From: a virus
Length of the DNA: 64,000 nt
Strand: one strand, 5' to 3'
Virus record (IMG/VR): IMGVR_UViG_3300042503_000209
Location: 44,134-108,133 of that record
Below are positions 39,677-47,605 of this stretch, in pieces. How positions within the stretch are numbered: the first letter of the stretch is position 1; each line of letters opens with the position of its first letter. A program made the translations under genes and the position numbers. The notes below the pieces were generated by a model. It was not told the DNA's origin. It saw only the letters and a program-made list of their open reading frames with translations, and searched no databases.

Positions 39677-40347
39677 CGTAATCCACTTTGTTTATCTTGA
39701 GCAGTATCTGAAGGAATTTGCATCATTCCCATAAGATCCTTAAATACGTTGTTCTCTATCTCACCAAATAAATAATCTGGTACATTAAACGGTTGATCTG
39801 TTTTTTGAACACAACTGTCATCTGCACAAGTAAACATAGAAATATCTTCTTCAAAGATTCCCTCTATACGTACAGCATCCCATTCTAAATTAGGAAAGTA
39901 TAAGTAGTCATTTAAATACCAAAAGTATTTTGACTTATTAAACTTAAAGTTTTTAGATTTAGTCATTGCCATGTAAGTACCTGGATTGGTTGAACTTACG
40001 CTTTGAGAACCATCAATAGATGTGGTAGCTCTAATTAGTGGACCATAAAAACCCTGCATAAAAATTGGCATCTTCTCTTTTGTACGTTTGATTTTACAAT
40101 CAGAAGTTAAGCCTGTGCAGCATGCCTCCACTTTATCCACTTCAATAAGTTCTACATAATCCATAGTTTGAACAACACCAGAATAACTAAGAAGTTGGTT
40201 CTTACCATCTTCACGTTTCATCAACCACTTAGCATGCTTTAATATAAAAGCATAGATAGCTCTGTCAGTCAAGAAAGCATCTTGTCTAACTGCTTTTATC
40301 TGTGTACGCATTCTAGAGATTACATCTCCTATAGTAGTTTTAGCCAT
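39673..40347 (-). CDS. Probable tail ring protein (tail tubular-like)
   Basis: The protein has 224 residues and starts MAKTTIGDVISRMRTQIKAV, followed by DAFLTDRAIYAFILKHAKWLMKRE, a pattern shared by the ring or tail-tubular A-like proteins of crAss-like phages. The central part is beta-rich (KYFWYLNDYLYFPNLEWDAVRIEG). Four cysteines near residues 77-85 and 177-182 are notable for a cytoplasm-assembled protein. It begins 2 bases after the 194-residue gene and ends with an ATGA overlap into the next gene. Function from family resemblance and order, not from a catalytic motif. Confidence 0.87.
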   Translation of the reverse strand: MAKTTIGDVISRMRTQIKAVRQDAFLTDRAIYAFILKHAKWLMKREDGKNQLLSYSGVVQTMDYVELIEVDKVEACCTGLTSDCKIKRTKEKMPIFMQGFYGPLIRATTSIDGSQSVSSTNPGTYMAMTKSKNFKFNKSKYFWYLNDYLYFPNLEWDAVRIEGIFEEDISMFTCADDSCVQKTDQPFNVPDYLFGEIENNVFKDLMGMMQIPSDTAQDKQSGLR

Positions 40348-40349
40348 GG

Positions 40350-40934
40350 TTAATCCAGATTAAACTCATCATACTGTTCTAACAGTTGTTCCGTTTCATT
40401 TTTAATAAAGTCCTGAATTTTCTGCTTTCTAAAGATTCTACTCACTTTAATCATGTTATCAAGTAGTATATATCTTTTCCAGTTTTCAGGATATGTTTTA
40501 GCCACCGTTCTTTTAAAATCTCTTACACCAGTAAAAGACCACATCTCATTGTTTTTAAAACGATACTTAGTCTCATAGTTTGTGTACAAAATTTTAGCTA
40601 CGTAGTTATCACTTTCCCAGTTCTGAAACTGTACCTTAGAACCAAGTTCGTTAGATATCTTGTAGTTAGTATTGTGTCTTTTCTTTCGTGGGCAAGATCC
40701 AATAAATAAATTACCTAACTGTTCTGGTAGTTCTACACCATCACGTTCATTAATAGCTGTTTCCCAAAGTTTACCATTAAATGTGGATATTACTTCTTTA
40801 AACTTGTCTATGGTTAAAGAAGCGTTCTTTGGGTGCTCTTGTATGAACCTATTGTAAAACTCTACGTTTGTAAAGTTTAACTTCTTAGATCTATACCTAG
40901 GAGCATTGAGGTCAGGTCTTTTATATGTTTTCAC
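40350..40934 (-). CDS. Conserved small protein of the tail/connector operon, unknown function
   Basis: The protein has 194 residues. It is basic in the N-terminal half (MKTYKRPDLNAPRYRSKKLNF), with a central Trp/Tyr-rich stretch and a highly acidic, helical C-terminus (ETEQLLEQYDEFNLD). The first half resembles the small conserved protein that precedes ring proteins in many Bacteroidota phages. I see no enzyme motif. It lies 62 bases after the phosphoesterase gene and 2 bases before the first ring gene. A connector or assembly role is inferred from position only. Confidence 0.87.
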   Translation of the reverse strand: MKTYKRPDLNAPRYRSKKLNFTNVEFYNRFIQEHPKNASLTIDKFKEVISTFNGKLWETAINERDGVELPEQLGNLFIGSCPRKKRHNTNYKISNELGSKVQFQNWESDNYVAKILYTNYETKYRFKNNEMWSFTGVRDFKRTVAKTYPENWKRYILLDNMIKVSRIFRKQKIQDFIKNETEQLLEQYDEFNLD

Positions 40935-40996
40935 TATTCCGCTACATTAATAATTTACGAAAAATCTACGAGGTTTCCTACTTAAACTTTCAGGGT

Positions 40997-42313
40997 TTAA
41001 GCATTATGAGTAAACTCTGATATTTTACCTTTGGTCAAGTGGTGGATTTCCATAACTGCTTGACGCTTAGACCCCGTAAACTTGTTGTGATAATGCCAAT
41101 AATCTGACTTAGATAAAGAAGGAAGATGTTTAATTGAGAAGCCATGTACCTCATTATCTGTTACAAATTCTACTACTTTCTTAGTATGAAAGTGTCCAGT
41201 GTAACAAGTTCTAAAGCTAGTCATACCCCATTGTAAAGGGAACTCAGTAGCATAAACGAGAGGTGTGTTTTTCTTAGTTACGTCACCATGTTCAAATGCA
41301 AAGAAGTTCTCACCCCATGTGATAACCTTTCTTTCAGCGTAGTTGGCATTAAACGTAATAGAAATTTCTTGTGTAAAGCACTTAGATAGTGCATGTACTA
41401 AATGGTAGGAAGATAAACGGTCATGGTTACCAGGTAGGTAAACCACCTCTAGTTCTTTACAGAACTGCTTAATAAAGTTAATTGACCAGAACATTGCGTC
41501 AAAAGCCTCATCATAGGCATCCTGAGCTCTAAGGTCAGAGTCTACAGGTGTTCCCTTAGTAGTTAGTCCACTAAAGGTATCCATGTTAAGAAGGTCCCCT
41601 CCAATCACATATATGATCTTTTCGACCATATGAGCATGATAAGATCTTAGTACAAGACTCTTAATGCTTTCTTTAAAGTCATCTACTATAGATAGGTTAC
41701 CCTCTTTACCAAAATGGAGATCCTGTATAGACAAGATCCCCACCGTAGGCTGGTCAAAACTTTCATTTATAAAAACCTCTGCAACGGGTTTATATACAGG
41801 TTGAAATGACTTTAGCGTTTCAGCTAAAAAGTCTTTCGGCTCCAGTTGTTTCTGAGTGACCATAGCAGAAACCAACCAGTAATCTTTGTGTTGTTTATTC
41901 CAATAAGAACTAAGCTTCCACTTATCAGTGTCTATCTTAAGTATTCTAATAATTTCTTCTGGACTTTTAGGTTCAGCAAAGGCTATACCTTTTATTTCTG
42001 CTGTACCATCATCCAAGTTTTCTTTAAACTCTACCACCTTTTCTTTGTTTTGATTGATAGCTTCTACTAAACTATCTTCAAGTTGGGTGATATACTGTGA
42101 CTTAATTGCCTCATCATCAATGAGTTCTAACATTCTTTGTCCAGCAAAGTTTATTAGTTGTGTGTCCAGTTCGTCTTGTAAAAGACTCTTAGTTTGTAAA
42201 ATTTGTTTTTTGATTTCTTGGTATTTCTCTAAAGAAATCCCTAATTTTATGGCACAGAACTCATCTGTTTTTTTCCATTTGAAGGAGCCATACACCTGGT
42301 TGATTAGTGTCAT
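40997..42313 (-). CDS. Calcineurin-like metallophosphoesterase
   Basis: The protein has 438 residues. The C-terminal half has the full set of two-metal phosphoesterase motifs in order: D198-L-H200 (SIQDLHFGK), G-G-D240, G-N-H-D at 295-298, HGD at about 338, and G-H-F-H with H374 and H376. The first 190 residues form a helical, charged extension without a recognised motif, containing a zinc-independent-looking coiled region. The family includes nucleases of the SbcD/Mre11 type and many phosphatases; the sequence alone does not tell which. It is the first gene after the terminator at 42408-42433 and precedes the tail genes. An enzyme here, in a virion operon, is unexpected. It could process DNA or regulate a nucleotide pool (inference). 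Confidence 0.92.
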   Translation of the reverse strand: MTLINQVYGSFKWKKTDEFCAIKLGISLEKYQEIKKQILQTKSLLQDELDTQLINFAGQRMLELIDDEAIKSQYITQLEDSLVEAINQNKEKVVEFKENLDDGTAEIKGIAFAEPKSPEEIIRILKIDTDKWKLSSYWNKQHKDYWLVSAMVTQKQLEPKDFLAETLKSFQPVYKPVAEVFINESFDQPTVGILSIQDLHFGKEGNLSIVDDFKESIKSLVLRSYHAHMVEKIIYVIGGDLLNMDTFSGLTTKGTPVDSDLRAQDAYDEAFDAMFWSINFIKQFCKELEVVYLPGNHDRLSSYHLVHALSKCFTQEISITFNANYAERKVITWGENFFAFEHGDVTKKNTPLVYATEFPLQWGMTSFRTCYTGHFHTKKVVEFVTDNEVHGFSIKHLPSLSKSDYWHYHNKFTGSKRQAVMEIHHLTKGKISEFTHNA

Positions 42314-42407
42314 ACGTTGTATTTTGGTATATGGTGTATAAAGCTAGACGTAATTTATCACTCTAATTATTTTTTATACACAACTTACTAACATTGGTTA
42401 AAAAGAA
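42314..42407 (-). promoter_or_regulatory. Likely promoter region for the phosphoesterase-tail operon
   Basis: A very AT-rich gap lies between the terminator and the phosphoesterase start. On the minus strand TAGCTTTA at 42346-42339, 25 bases before the ATG, differs at one position from the Bacteroidota -7 element TAnnTTTG. No convincing -33 TTTG at normal spacing. The terminator just upstream makes a promoter here plausible; the exact element is a guess. Confidence 0.25.
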
Positions 42408-42433
42408 ACCCCCGATGTAGAAACACCAGGGGT
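42408..42433 (-). terminator. Rho-independent terminator, minus strand specific
   Basis: On the minus strand, ACCCCTGGTGT and ACATCGGGGGT form an 11-pair stem with a four-base loop, followed by TTCTTTTT at 42407-42400. Two of the pairs are G-T wobbles on the minus strand but A-C mismatches on the plus strand, so the structure favours minus-strand RNA. It ends the unit of small virion proteins, 48 bases after the last stop. Confidence 0.85.
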
Positions 42434-42480
42434 CTTGTTTGCCAGATGGAAACCAACAAAACCACTGACTTTTTTATATT

Positions 42481-42708
42481 TTAAACTACTGTAGTAAAGC
42501 TCCTTGGTGATCCATAAGTTCCACCACCACAATTTGCTTCTACAGTACCAGTATACGATGATTCTGTTAATCCTGTAACTATTAATAAATTTGTAGGTGT
42601 AAGAGTTGTAGTTACGTCTGAAGGATTAGTAGTAGGCCAATACTTTACCCTATACCCCAACGAAGGAGTCGGTACTACTGCTGGAAAAGTTATATTTAAA
42701 GTTGGCAT
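42481..42708 (-). CDS. Single fibronectin-III-like beta-domain protein
   Basis: The protein has 75 residues and looks like one beta-sandwich domain: LNITFPAVVPTPSLGYRVKY, then LTPTNLLIVTGLTESSYTGTV, ending in a short Ser/Thr/Val strand. Its pattern repeats the N-terminal domain of the 372-residue protein encoded two genes earlier (LTINFTAASPAPSGGYLVRY ... SGYDYTGTIE), so the two are probable paralogues. It is the last gene before the terminator and overlaps the previous stop as TAATG. Probable small virion decoration or binding protein; the fold call comes from pattern only. Confidence 0.82.
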   Translation of the reverse strand: MPTLNITFPAVVPTPSLGYRVKYWPTTNPSDVTTTLTPTNLLIVTGLTESSYTGTVEANCGGGTYGSPRSFTTVV

Positions 42709-42911
42709 TATGAATTAGTATTTATCCAGTTATCTGCTTCAATAAGATTATTAAAGAATGGACTAAGTGTATTATAATCTTTCATTACCACGTTTTTCAT
42801 ACCATCATATTCTTTATAAATAGTATAGTGGGAACCGTTAAGATCATATGAAGCATGGATTACATTATCCATTCCTAAATTATTTTCTACTATAGCTGTT
42901 AATTCTTTCAT
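42708..42911 (-). CDS. Small hypothetical protein
   Basis: The protein has 67 residues, acidic and without recognised motifs (MKELTAIVENNLGMDNVIHA at the start, aromatic middle, EADNWINTN end). Both ends overlap neighbours as TAATG, so it is locked into the same translation unit as two beta-domain proteins. It looks unlike them and may be a late insertion. Function unknown. Confidence 0.75.
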   Translation of the reverse strand: MKELTAIVENNLGMDNVIHASYDLNGSHYTIYKEYDGMKNVVMKDYNTLSPFFNNLIEADNWINTNS

Positions 42912-44029
42912 TATACGACAGGTGTTGTTGTATCATTAGTATCTATGTTACCTACGTTTGTAGATCTGTTATATGTAATAACAGCTAAACGCTGACCTCT
43001 TGATATAGCCGCATTAACATTAGGACTTTCTAAATCAGAAGATCCTGTAGCCGTGCCGCCATTATTTCTAGCTGTAATAACTTTACTTGCAGATGTTCCT
43101 ACTAAAGTTGCTGTAGCTGTAGGGTTAGTATAACCAAATGCTGGACTACCTGGAGAAGGACCTTGCTTAATCATACATCCTCCTTTATAAAGAGTAAAAC
43201 TTATATTAACAGGATTAGTACCTAAAGTTACCCACCATAACGCACGACAATCAATTACTACCTCATTTTGACCAGCTCCAAGCTGTGTAAAGTCAATTAA
43301 TACAGTTTCAAAACCTTGAAGTTGATTATCTCCACCCCACATTGCTAATGGTTTAACAACCATATCACAAACATTACCACTGTTTATATACCCTGCAGAT
43401 TGCGGAGTTCTTAAGTACTGACCATAACCAATATGTTTACCTTGACCATTTTGATCAGCATAAGTTGTACCATCAATAGATACTATTCTTGTACGTGTAT
43501 CTAAGTCTGTACCATTAGTAAACTGATAAGTTACTACCATGTAATCAGCATCAAACGTAAAGTTTGTTTCACCAATTACAATGTTTTCTGTATTTACACA
43601 ACCCGTAATAGTATCTGTAACAGTAGCAATATATGTTTGACCACCAGTTAAACCAGTAGCAGTTATTGTTGTTTGTACAGGAGATGTATTCCAGCTATAT
43701 GTATATGAACCAGAACCGCCTACAATATTACTAATTGTAGCAGTACCATTAGTACCTTGCTGATTAGTTGGAGATGTAGAAGAAATATTAAATGTTACAT
43801 TACAAACAACGTCTGTAAAGTTTACTCTAGTAGAGTTACCAAAGCTACAAACTGACTCAATAGTACCAGTATAATCATATCCAGATAAATTACTTATAAC
43901 GGCAGGACTACTTGTAACAGTTGTAGTTAATACTGTTCCAGGTGTACTAGTTTCCCAATATCTAACTAGATATCCTCCAGACGGTGCTGGACTAGCTGCA
44001 GTAAAATTTATAGTTAATTGATTAGCCAT
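42911..44029 (-). CDS. Multi-domain virion protein with fibronectin-III-like repeats
   Basis: The protein has 372 residues. Residues about 1-72 resemble one FN3-like domain; residues about 75-150 form a second Ig-like or SprB-repeat-like domain (GTNGTATISNIVGGSGSYTY, then GLTGGQTYIATVTDTITGC). The rest is a beta-rich domain with an MVVKPLAMWGG stretch. It ends with a TAATG overlap and begins 4 bases after the previous stop. Tandem beta domains like these are usual in phage decoration or fibre proteins that bind sugars. No signal peptide is present. Virion decoration role inferred. Confidence 0.83.
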   Translation of the reverse strand: MANQLTINFTAASPAPSGGYLVRYWETSTPGTVLTTTVTSSPAVISNLSGYDYTGTIESVCSFGNSTRVNFTDVVCNVTFNISSTSPTNQQGTNGTATISNIVGGSGSYTYSWNTSPVQTTITATGLTGGQTYIATVTDTITGCVNTENIVIGETNFTFDADYMVVTYQFTNGTDLDTRTRIVSIDGTTYADQNGQGKHIGYGQYLRTPQSAGYINSGNVCDMVVKPLAMWGGDNQLQGFETVLIDFTQLGAGQNEVVIDCRALWWVTLGTNPVNISFTLYKGGCMIKQGPSPGSPAFGYTNPTATATLVGTSASKVITARNNGGTATGSSDLESPNVNAAISRGQRLAVITYNRSTNVGNIDTNDTTTPVV

Positions 44030-44033
44030 CTAA

Positions 44034-44471
44034 TTATCCTAAACATTGATTTTTACGAGTGTAGCTACCACCACTAACTGATCCGTCAATGGCACATACT
44101 ATTTGTGGTGTTGATAAGCCTGTAGAATTAAATACTGTTACAGCTGTTGAACCACCGCATGGTGTATATGAGTATTCAGCATTATCAAGAAGTTCAAATT
44201 CGTAACAAACAGAACCACCAGTTCCTTGTACGCCAAATGTTTCGACTACTTCTAAACCTGAACCACAATCAACTAATAGTTTAACTTCTAAAGGATAACA
44301 AGCTGGTACTCCAGATATTACAATAGGGTTAGCTCTTTTATTAGGTTCTGTATACCAAACATCATCTCCTACAATTTTCCACTGAACAGTATATCCACTA
44401 TCAGGCATAATACTAGCTGTAGAATACTGAATAGTTAAAGTCTTTAATACATTACAAGGTGCTACTGGCAT
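44034..44471 (-). CDS. Small FN3-like virion protein with several cysteines
   Basis: The protein has 145 residues. Residues 10-80 follow the same beta pattern as the neighbours (LTIQYSTASIMPDSGYTVQW, IVISGVPACYPLEVKLLVDC). The C-terminal half contains four further cysteines and a Ser/Gly-rich end. It probably belongs to the same paralogous set of decoration proteins. There is no catalytic motif. It is separated by 11 bases from the previous gene. Confidence 0.82.
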   Translation of the reverse strand: MPVAPCNVLKTLTIQYSTASIMPDSGYTVQWKIVGDDVWYTEPNKRANPIVISGVPACYPLEVKLLVDCGSGLEVVETFGVQGTGGSVCYEFELLDNAEYSYTPCGGSTAVTVFNSTGLSTPQIVCAIDGSVSGGSYTRKNQCLG

Positions 44472-44482
44472 ATGGTTATTTA

Positions 44483-45139
44483 TTATAGAATTGTACCTGT
44501 ACCACTCACTTTAACTGGTGAGCCGACAAATGCTCTAAATATTCTTGGTGTTCCTTGAACTACTGTAATTGTAAATATTTGATGATCAGTTCCTGTTGCA
44601 GTAATAACTGTAGCACCACCAGACAATGCTGTAGTCGGTGCAGCAGAAACTACAAAAGCTGTAGCATTAGTAACAGAAACAACTGTAGTGTTTGCAGGAA
44701 AAGCTCCAACACCAGCAGTAACTTCAACAGTCATGCCAGCAACAAGACCTGTAGTTGAACCTACAACAATAGTTGTAGTAGATCCGGTTGCTCCAGCAGC
44801 TGATGTATAAATTGGACCTAAACCTAAATATCTTACTACCATTGGTGTAGTAGTAGTTGAAGTAGCTGTATAATTGATTCTAGCAATTGGAGTAACTAAT
44901 AATGAATTAACAACTTTATGTAACTTAGTCAATACAGTTGTCAATCTATCACCATCTAAAATAGATAATGCAGGTAAATTTGAACCAATAAACTTGGTGC
45001 AATCAGCTACAATAAGTTCATCACAAACTTCTCCACCAACACATGGTGTCAAATTAATTGCGTTAGTAGGTTGGCAATCTGCACAACCATCGTTGCAGTT
45101 ACCTAATGGTAGGGGAGTATCGTTACAACCGCATGACAT
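44483..45139 (-). CDS. Cysteine-rich virion protein
   Basis: The protein has 218 residues. Eight cysteines occur in the first 47 residues (MSCGCNDTPLPLGNCNDGC and following), a spacing that could bind metal or form disulphides. Next comes FIGSNLPALSILDGDRLTTV, similar to the IWQGPDLSCINLCNGDTIS segment of the 411-residue protein two genes earlier, which suggests shared ancestry. Residues about 110-180 are Thr/Val/Gly-rich with a beta-strand pattern. It looks like a virion surface or fibre-base protein by composition and context. Confidence 0.82.
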   Translation of the reverse strand: MSCGCNDTPLPLGNCNDGCADCQPTNAINLTPCVGGEVCDELIVADCTKFIGSNLPALSILDGDRLTTVLTKLHKVVNSLLVTPIARINYTATSTTTTPMVVRYLGLGPIYTSAAGATGSTTTIVVGSTTGLVAGMTVEVTAGVGAFPANTTVVSVTNATAFVVSAAPTTALSGGATVITATGTDHQIFTITVVQGTPRIFRAFVGSPVKVSGTGTIL

Positions 45140-45164
45140 AGTCTTATATTATTAAAAGTTTATA

Positions 45165-45719
45165 TTATGGTTGAGCTGTTAATTCAGCAGTTACGTTTGT
45201 AGGAGCGTTACATACAGGAGGAGCAGATGTCACACCAGTTGTAAACGCACAATCAGTTTTAGTAAATGTTCCTGCTGTAGGAATCACTCTAAGTTTATAA
45301 GTTGTACTAGCAGTTAAACTACTAAAAGTTCCTGTAAGAGTTGTAGTTCCTGTAGGAGTTTGTGAAGCTAGTTCTGAGTTACCTGTTGAGTCAAATAACT
45401 TAACAGAATAAGTTGTCACTGATCCACCAATCTCTGGAAAACTATAAGACAAACTTGTAGAAGCTGGTGTTATAGTAACCGTTGGACAAATTATATTAAT
45501 CTTTTGTACAGTAGGACTTACTGTAGATGTTCCACCATTACAAGCAGTAGTGATTCTAAAATCATAAATTAAATTATCACTAAGTCCAGTAACATTCACC
45601 GTAGCAGTTGTACCCGACACAGTACTAAAAGTAGTCCATGAAGTAGTTGTTGCAAGTTTATATTGCACACTCTGAGATGTAGACCCTACGCCAGGTGTCC
45701 AGGCTAATGTTACGTTCAT
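45165..45719 (-). CDS. Two-domain fibronectin-III protein
   Basis: The protein has 184 residues. Residues 1-75 match a fibronectin-III pattern well (VTLAWTPGVGSTSQSVQYKL ... NVTGLSDNLIYDFRITTAC), and residues about 80-165 hold a second, more diverged domain (LTGTFSSLTASTTYKLRVIP). The C-terminus is short and Pro/Ala-rich. No signal peptide. FN3 domains occur in many phage virion proteins, where they are thought to help attachment to polysaccharide. The start is one base after the stop of the 411-residue gene. Confidence 0.85.
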   Translation of the reverse strand: MNVTLAWTPGVGSTSQSVQYKLATTTSWTTFSTVSGTTATVNVTGLSDNLIYDFRITTACNGGTSTVSPTVQKINIICPTVTITPASTSLSYSFPEIGGSVTTYSVKLFDSTGNSELASQTPTGTTTLTGTFSSLTASTTYKLRVIPTAGTFTKTDCAFTTGVTSAPPVCNAPTNVTAELTAQP

Positions 45720-45720
45720 A

Positions 45721-46956
45721 CTATGTTAGTGTTGCAGTTACTGATGAAATAATTGGACAAGGTACAGCAACTGTAAATGTAGCTGTCTTAGAACAACTGT
45801 TACCGTTCTTAGTAAGACATCCTTCTACAGTAATTGTATATGCTTGTGAAGTATTAAGTGCAGCTCCAGAAACAGTGTATGTAATACCATCAGTATCTGT
45901 AACAGCTGTTACAAGATTTACAAAATCAGTATATGTTTTACCTGAAGCATCTTTAATAGTGATTTTAGATCCTTGAGCTGTACAGTTAGTAAATCCAGAA
46001 GGAATTACAGTACCACCACCATTAAAAAATACAGTAACTTGAGTACGGTCTTGATTAGTTGCTGCACTAAATCCAAGAAGAAATGCAGAACAATCTGTAG
46101 CACCAACTGAAGTTTTAAGATCAAAAATTGTTTGACGCATATCACATAATACAACCCAAAGGTTTTGAACTGCAGAAGCAACTGTAGTAGAAGCAGCGTT
46201 CCATCCAGGTAGGCTACTAATAGTTCCTGTAGTACTTAAAGCACTAGATGCTCCAAGTCCTTGACACTGCTGAGCAATAGCTGTTGTTAACGCAGTGTTT
46301 GTTCCTAATACACCTCTTAATGTACAATACTGAGCTTCTAGTTCATCAAGAACTAAATTCATAGCTGTAGGTGTACCAGGAGTTAAAATACAATTAGGAG
46401 TTACTAAAGGAAGAGTTGTTGTAGGTCTATTTTCTAAAGCAGTAATTCTAGTATTATGAGAAGCAATAGTAGTAGCATGACTATCTACGGTAGCTTTTAA
46501 AGTACAAAACTGATTACCAAGTCTTAAAGTGTATTGATTATGAATCAAACTAGTAACAGGTTGACCTGTTGTTGGATCATTATATTGTAAACAAGTAGGT
46601 AAAGCTATATTAGGTTCTGTAAAAGAAGAACCACCACCACTAGGTAAAGCATCTACTTTTGCATTAAGACAACATACTTTATCAATAATGAAATCCAATA
46701 CTGCTGACAGGGTCTTAGTAGTTGGAGCAGGATTTACGGACGAGCAAAAAGATACGAGACATGCTAGGTCCAGATTAGTTAAATCTAAAGATGTCTTAAT
46801 CGTACAAAGGTCCGTTGCTACCTTGTATACTACACTCGATATAGTGTCACCGTTGCAGAGGTTAATACATGACAAGTCTGGACCTTGCCATATGACACAG
46901 TTTGAAGATACTGGGGAACAGCCCTGATCAGCAGTATTAGATTTCGTAGGTAACAT
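45721..46956 (-). CDS. Cysteine-rich coiled-coil virion/head-fibre-type protein
   Basis: The protein has 411 residues and 20 cysteines. The N-terminal part (VIWQGPDLSCINLCNGDTIS, then VYKVATDLCTI) resembles a structural protein of crAss-like and Cellulophaga-type phages. A helical heptad-like region (HATTIASHNTRITALENR, about residues 155-175) suggests a trimeric coiled coil. The C-terminal 90 residues look like an Ig-like beta domain (YTVSGAALNTSQAYTITVEG). This layout is typical of trimeric fibres. It starts 24 bases after the 168-residue gene. Head-fibre or tail-fibre base role is inferred. Confidence 0.85.
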   Translation of the reverse strand: MLPTKSNTADQGCSPVSSNCVIWQGPDLSCINLCNGDTISSVVYKVATDLCTIKTSLDLTNLDLACLVSFCSSVNPAPTTKTLSAVLDFIIDKVCCLNAKVDALPSGGGSSFTEPNIALPTCLQYNDPTTGQPVTSLIHNQYTLRLGNQFCTLKATVDSHATTIASHNTRITALENRPTTTLPLVTPNCILTPGTPTAMNLVLDELEAQYCTLRGVLGTNTALTTAIAQQCQGLGASSALSTTGTISSLPGWNAASTTVASAVQNLWVVLCDMRQTIFDLKTSVGATDCSAFLLGFSAATNQDRTQVTVFFNGGGTVIPSGFTNCTAQGSKITIKDASGKTYTDFVNLVTAVTDTDGITYTVSGAALNTSQAYTITVEGCLTKNGNSCSKTATFTVAVPCPIISSVTATLT

Positions 46957-46980
46957 AATGTATTGGATATCAAAGAGTTA

Positions 46981-47487
46981 TTAACAATCAACCACGTTGG
47001 CTGCACCAAACAGACCTTCTAGTTTCATTTTTAAATGACCGTAACCAAACTCAAATACATCTACACCTTCAGCAGAAGTTAGATCAGGAACAGTCTTAGT
47101 GATTGTTTCTTCTACATCTTGCTCTTGCATTTCTGTACGAGTTCTAGTAACCGTATTAGTTGTAGGATTACCGTCAGAATCCAAAGGACCAGCAACTTCT
47201 TCTTCAAACTCTACTTGTACAGGAACCATACGCTTTACCGTAATGGTTTCTTCTACTTGTTTAGTTAAAGCTACATACAAACTCTCACCAATTTGTTGGT
47301 TACGAGCTACACCGCCACCCATTCCTGGGTAAGAAGTAGGAGGTGTTGCATCCTCTTGACTTTGGAAAAGTTCAATTCTGAAGTTAGCAGACCCATATTT
47401 AGAGATCTGATAATCAGCAATTCTTACATAAGCCTCAGATGTAATACCTTTATCGGTTCCAATCTGGGTAGTAATTTTAAGTGCCAT
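46981..47487 (-). CDS. Hypothetical virion protein, first gene of the small structural unit
   Basis: The protein has 168 residues. The N-terminal 60 residues (ALKITTQIGTDKGITSEAYV) form a conserved-looking beta segment I have seen in phage structural genes without an assigned function. The middle is acidic and Thr/Val/Glu-rich (EEVAGPLDSDGNPTTNTVTR). It is the first gene after the terminator at 47558-47577. No Shine-Dalgarno sequence precedes the ATG. Function unknown. Confidence 0.83.
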   Translation of the reverse strand: MALKITTQIGTDKGITSEAYVRIADYQISKYGSANFRIELFQSQEDATPPTSYPGMGGGVARNQQIGESLYVALTKQVEETITVKRMVPVQVEFEEEVAGPLDSDGNPTTNTVTRTRTEMQEQDVEETITKTVPDLTSAEGVDVFEFGYGHLKMKLEGLFGAANVVDC

Positions 47488-47517
47488 ATTATTTATGTTT
47501 AGATTTTAAGTAGTCTA

Positions 47518-47524
47518 CAATATA
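47518..47524 (-). promoter_or_regulatory. Possible -7 element of a Bacteroidota-type promoter
   Basis: TATATTG on the minus strand, 30 bases before the start of the 168-residue gene and after the terminator, resembles TAnnTTTG but is one T short. A TTTG lies upstream in the terminator tail, at longer than usual spacing (about 25 bases). Weak call based mainly on position. Confidence 0.28.
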
Positions 47525-47550
47525 ATATACATTATTTTTGTGGAAATAAC

Positions 47551-47577
47551 AAAAAAAACCACCCCAGATGGGATGGT
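47551..47577 (-). terminator. Rho-independent terminator after the 170-residue gene
   Basis: On the minus strand ACCATCCC and GGGGTGGT form an eight-pair stem (one G-T wobble) with a four-base ATCT loop, followed by eight T at 47558-47551. It lies 29 bases after the stop of the 170-residue gene. Confidence 0.85.
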
Positions 47578-47605
47578 CTTTTCTATATATAAAGAGGGGC
47601 AGGAG

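Noticed and set aside
42434-42480. Plus-strand terminator in the CCAACAAAACCACTG-T6 stretch
   Set aside because: There is a T run but no stem of useful length, and no plus-strand gene precedes it.
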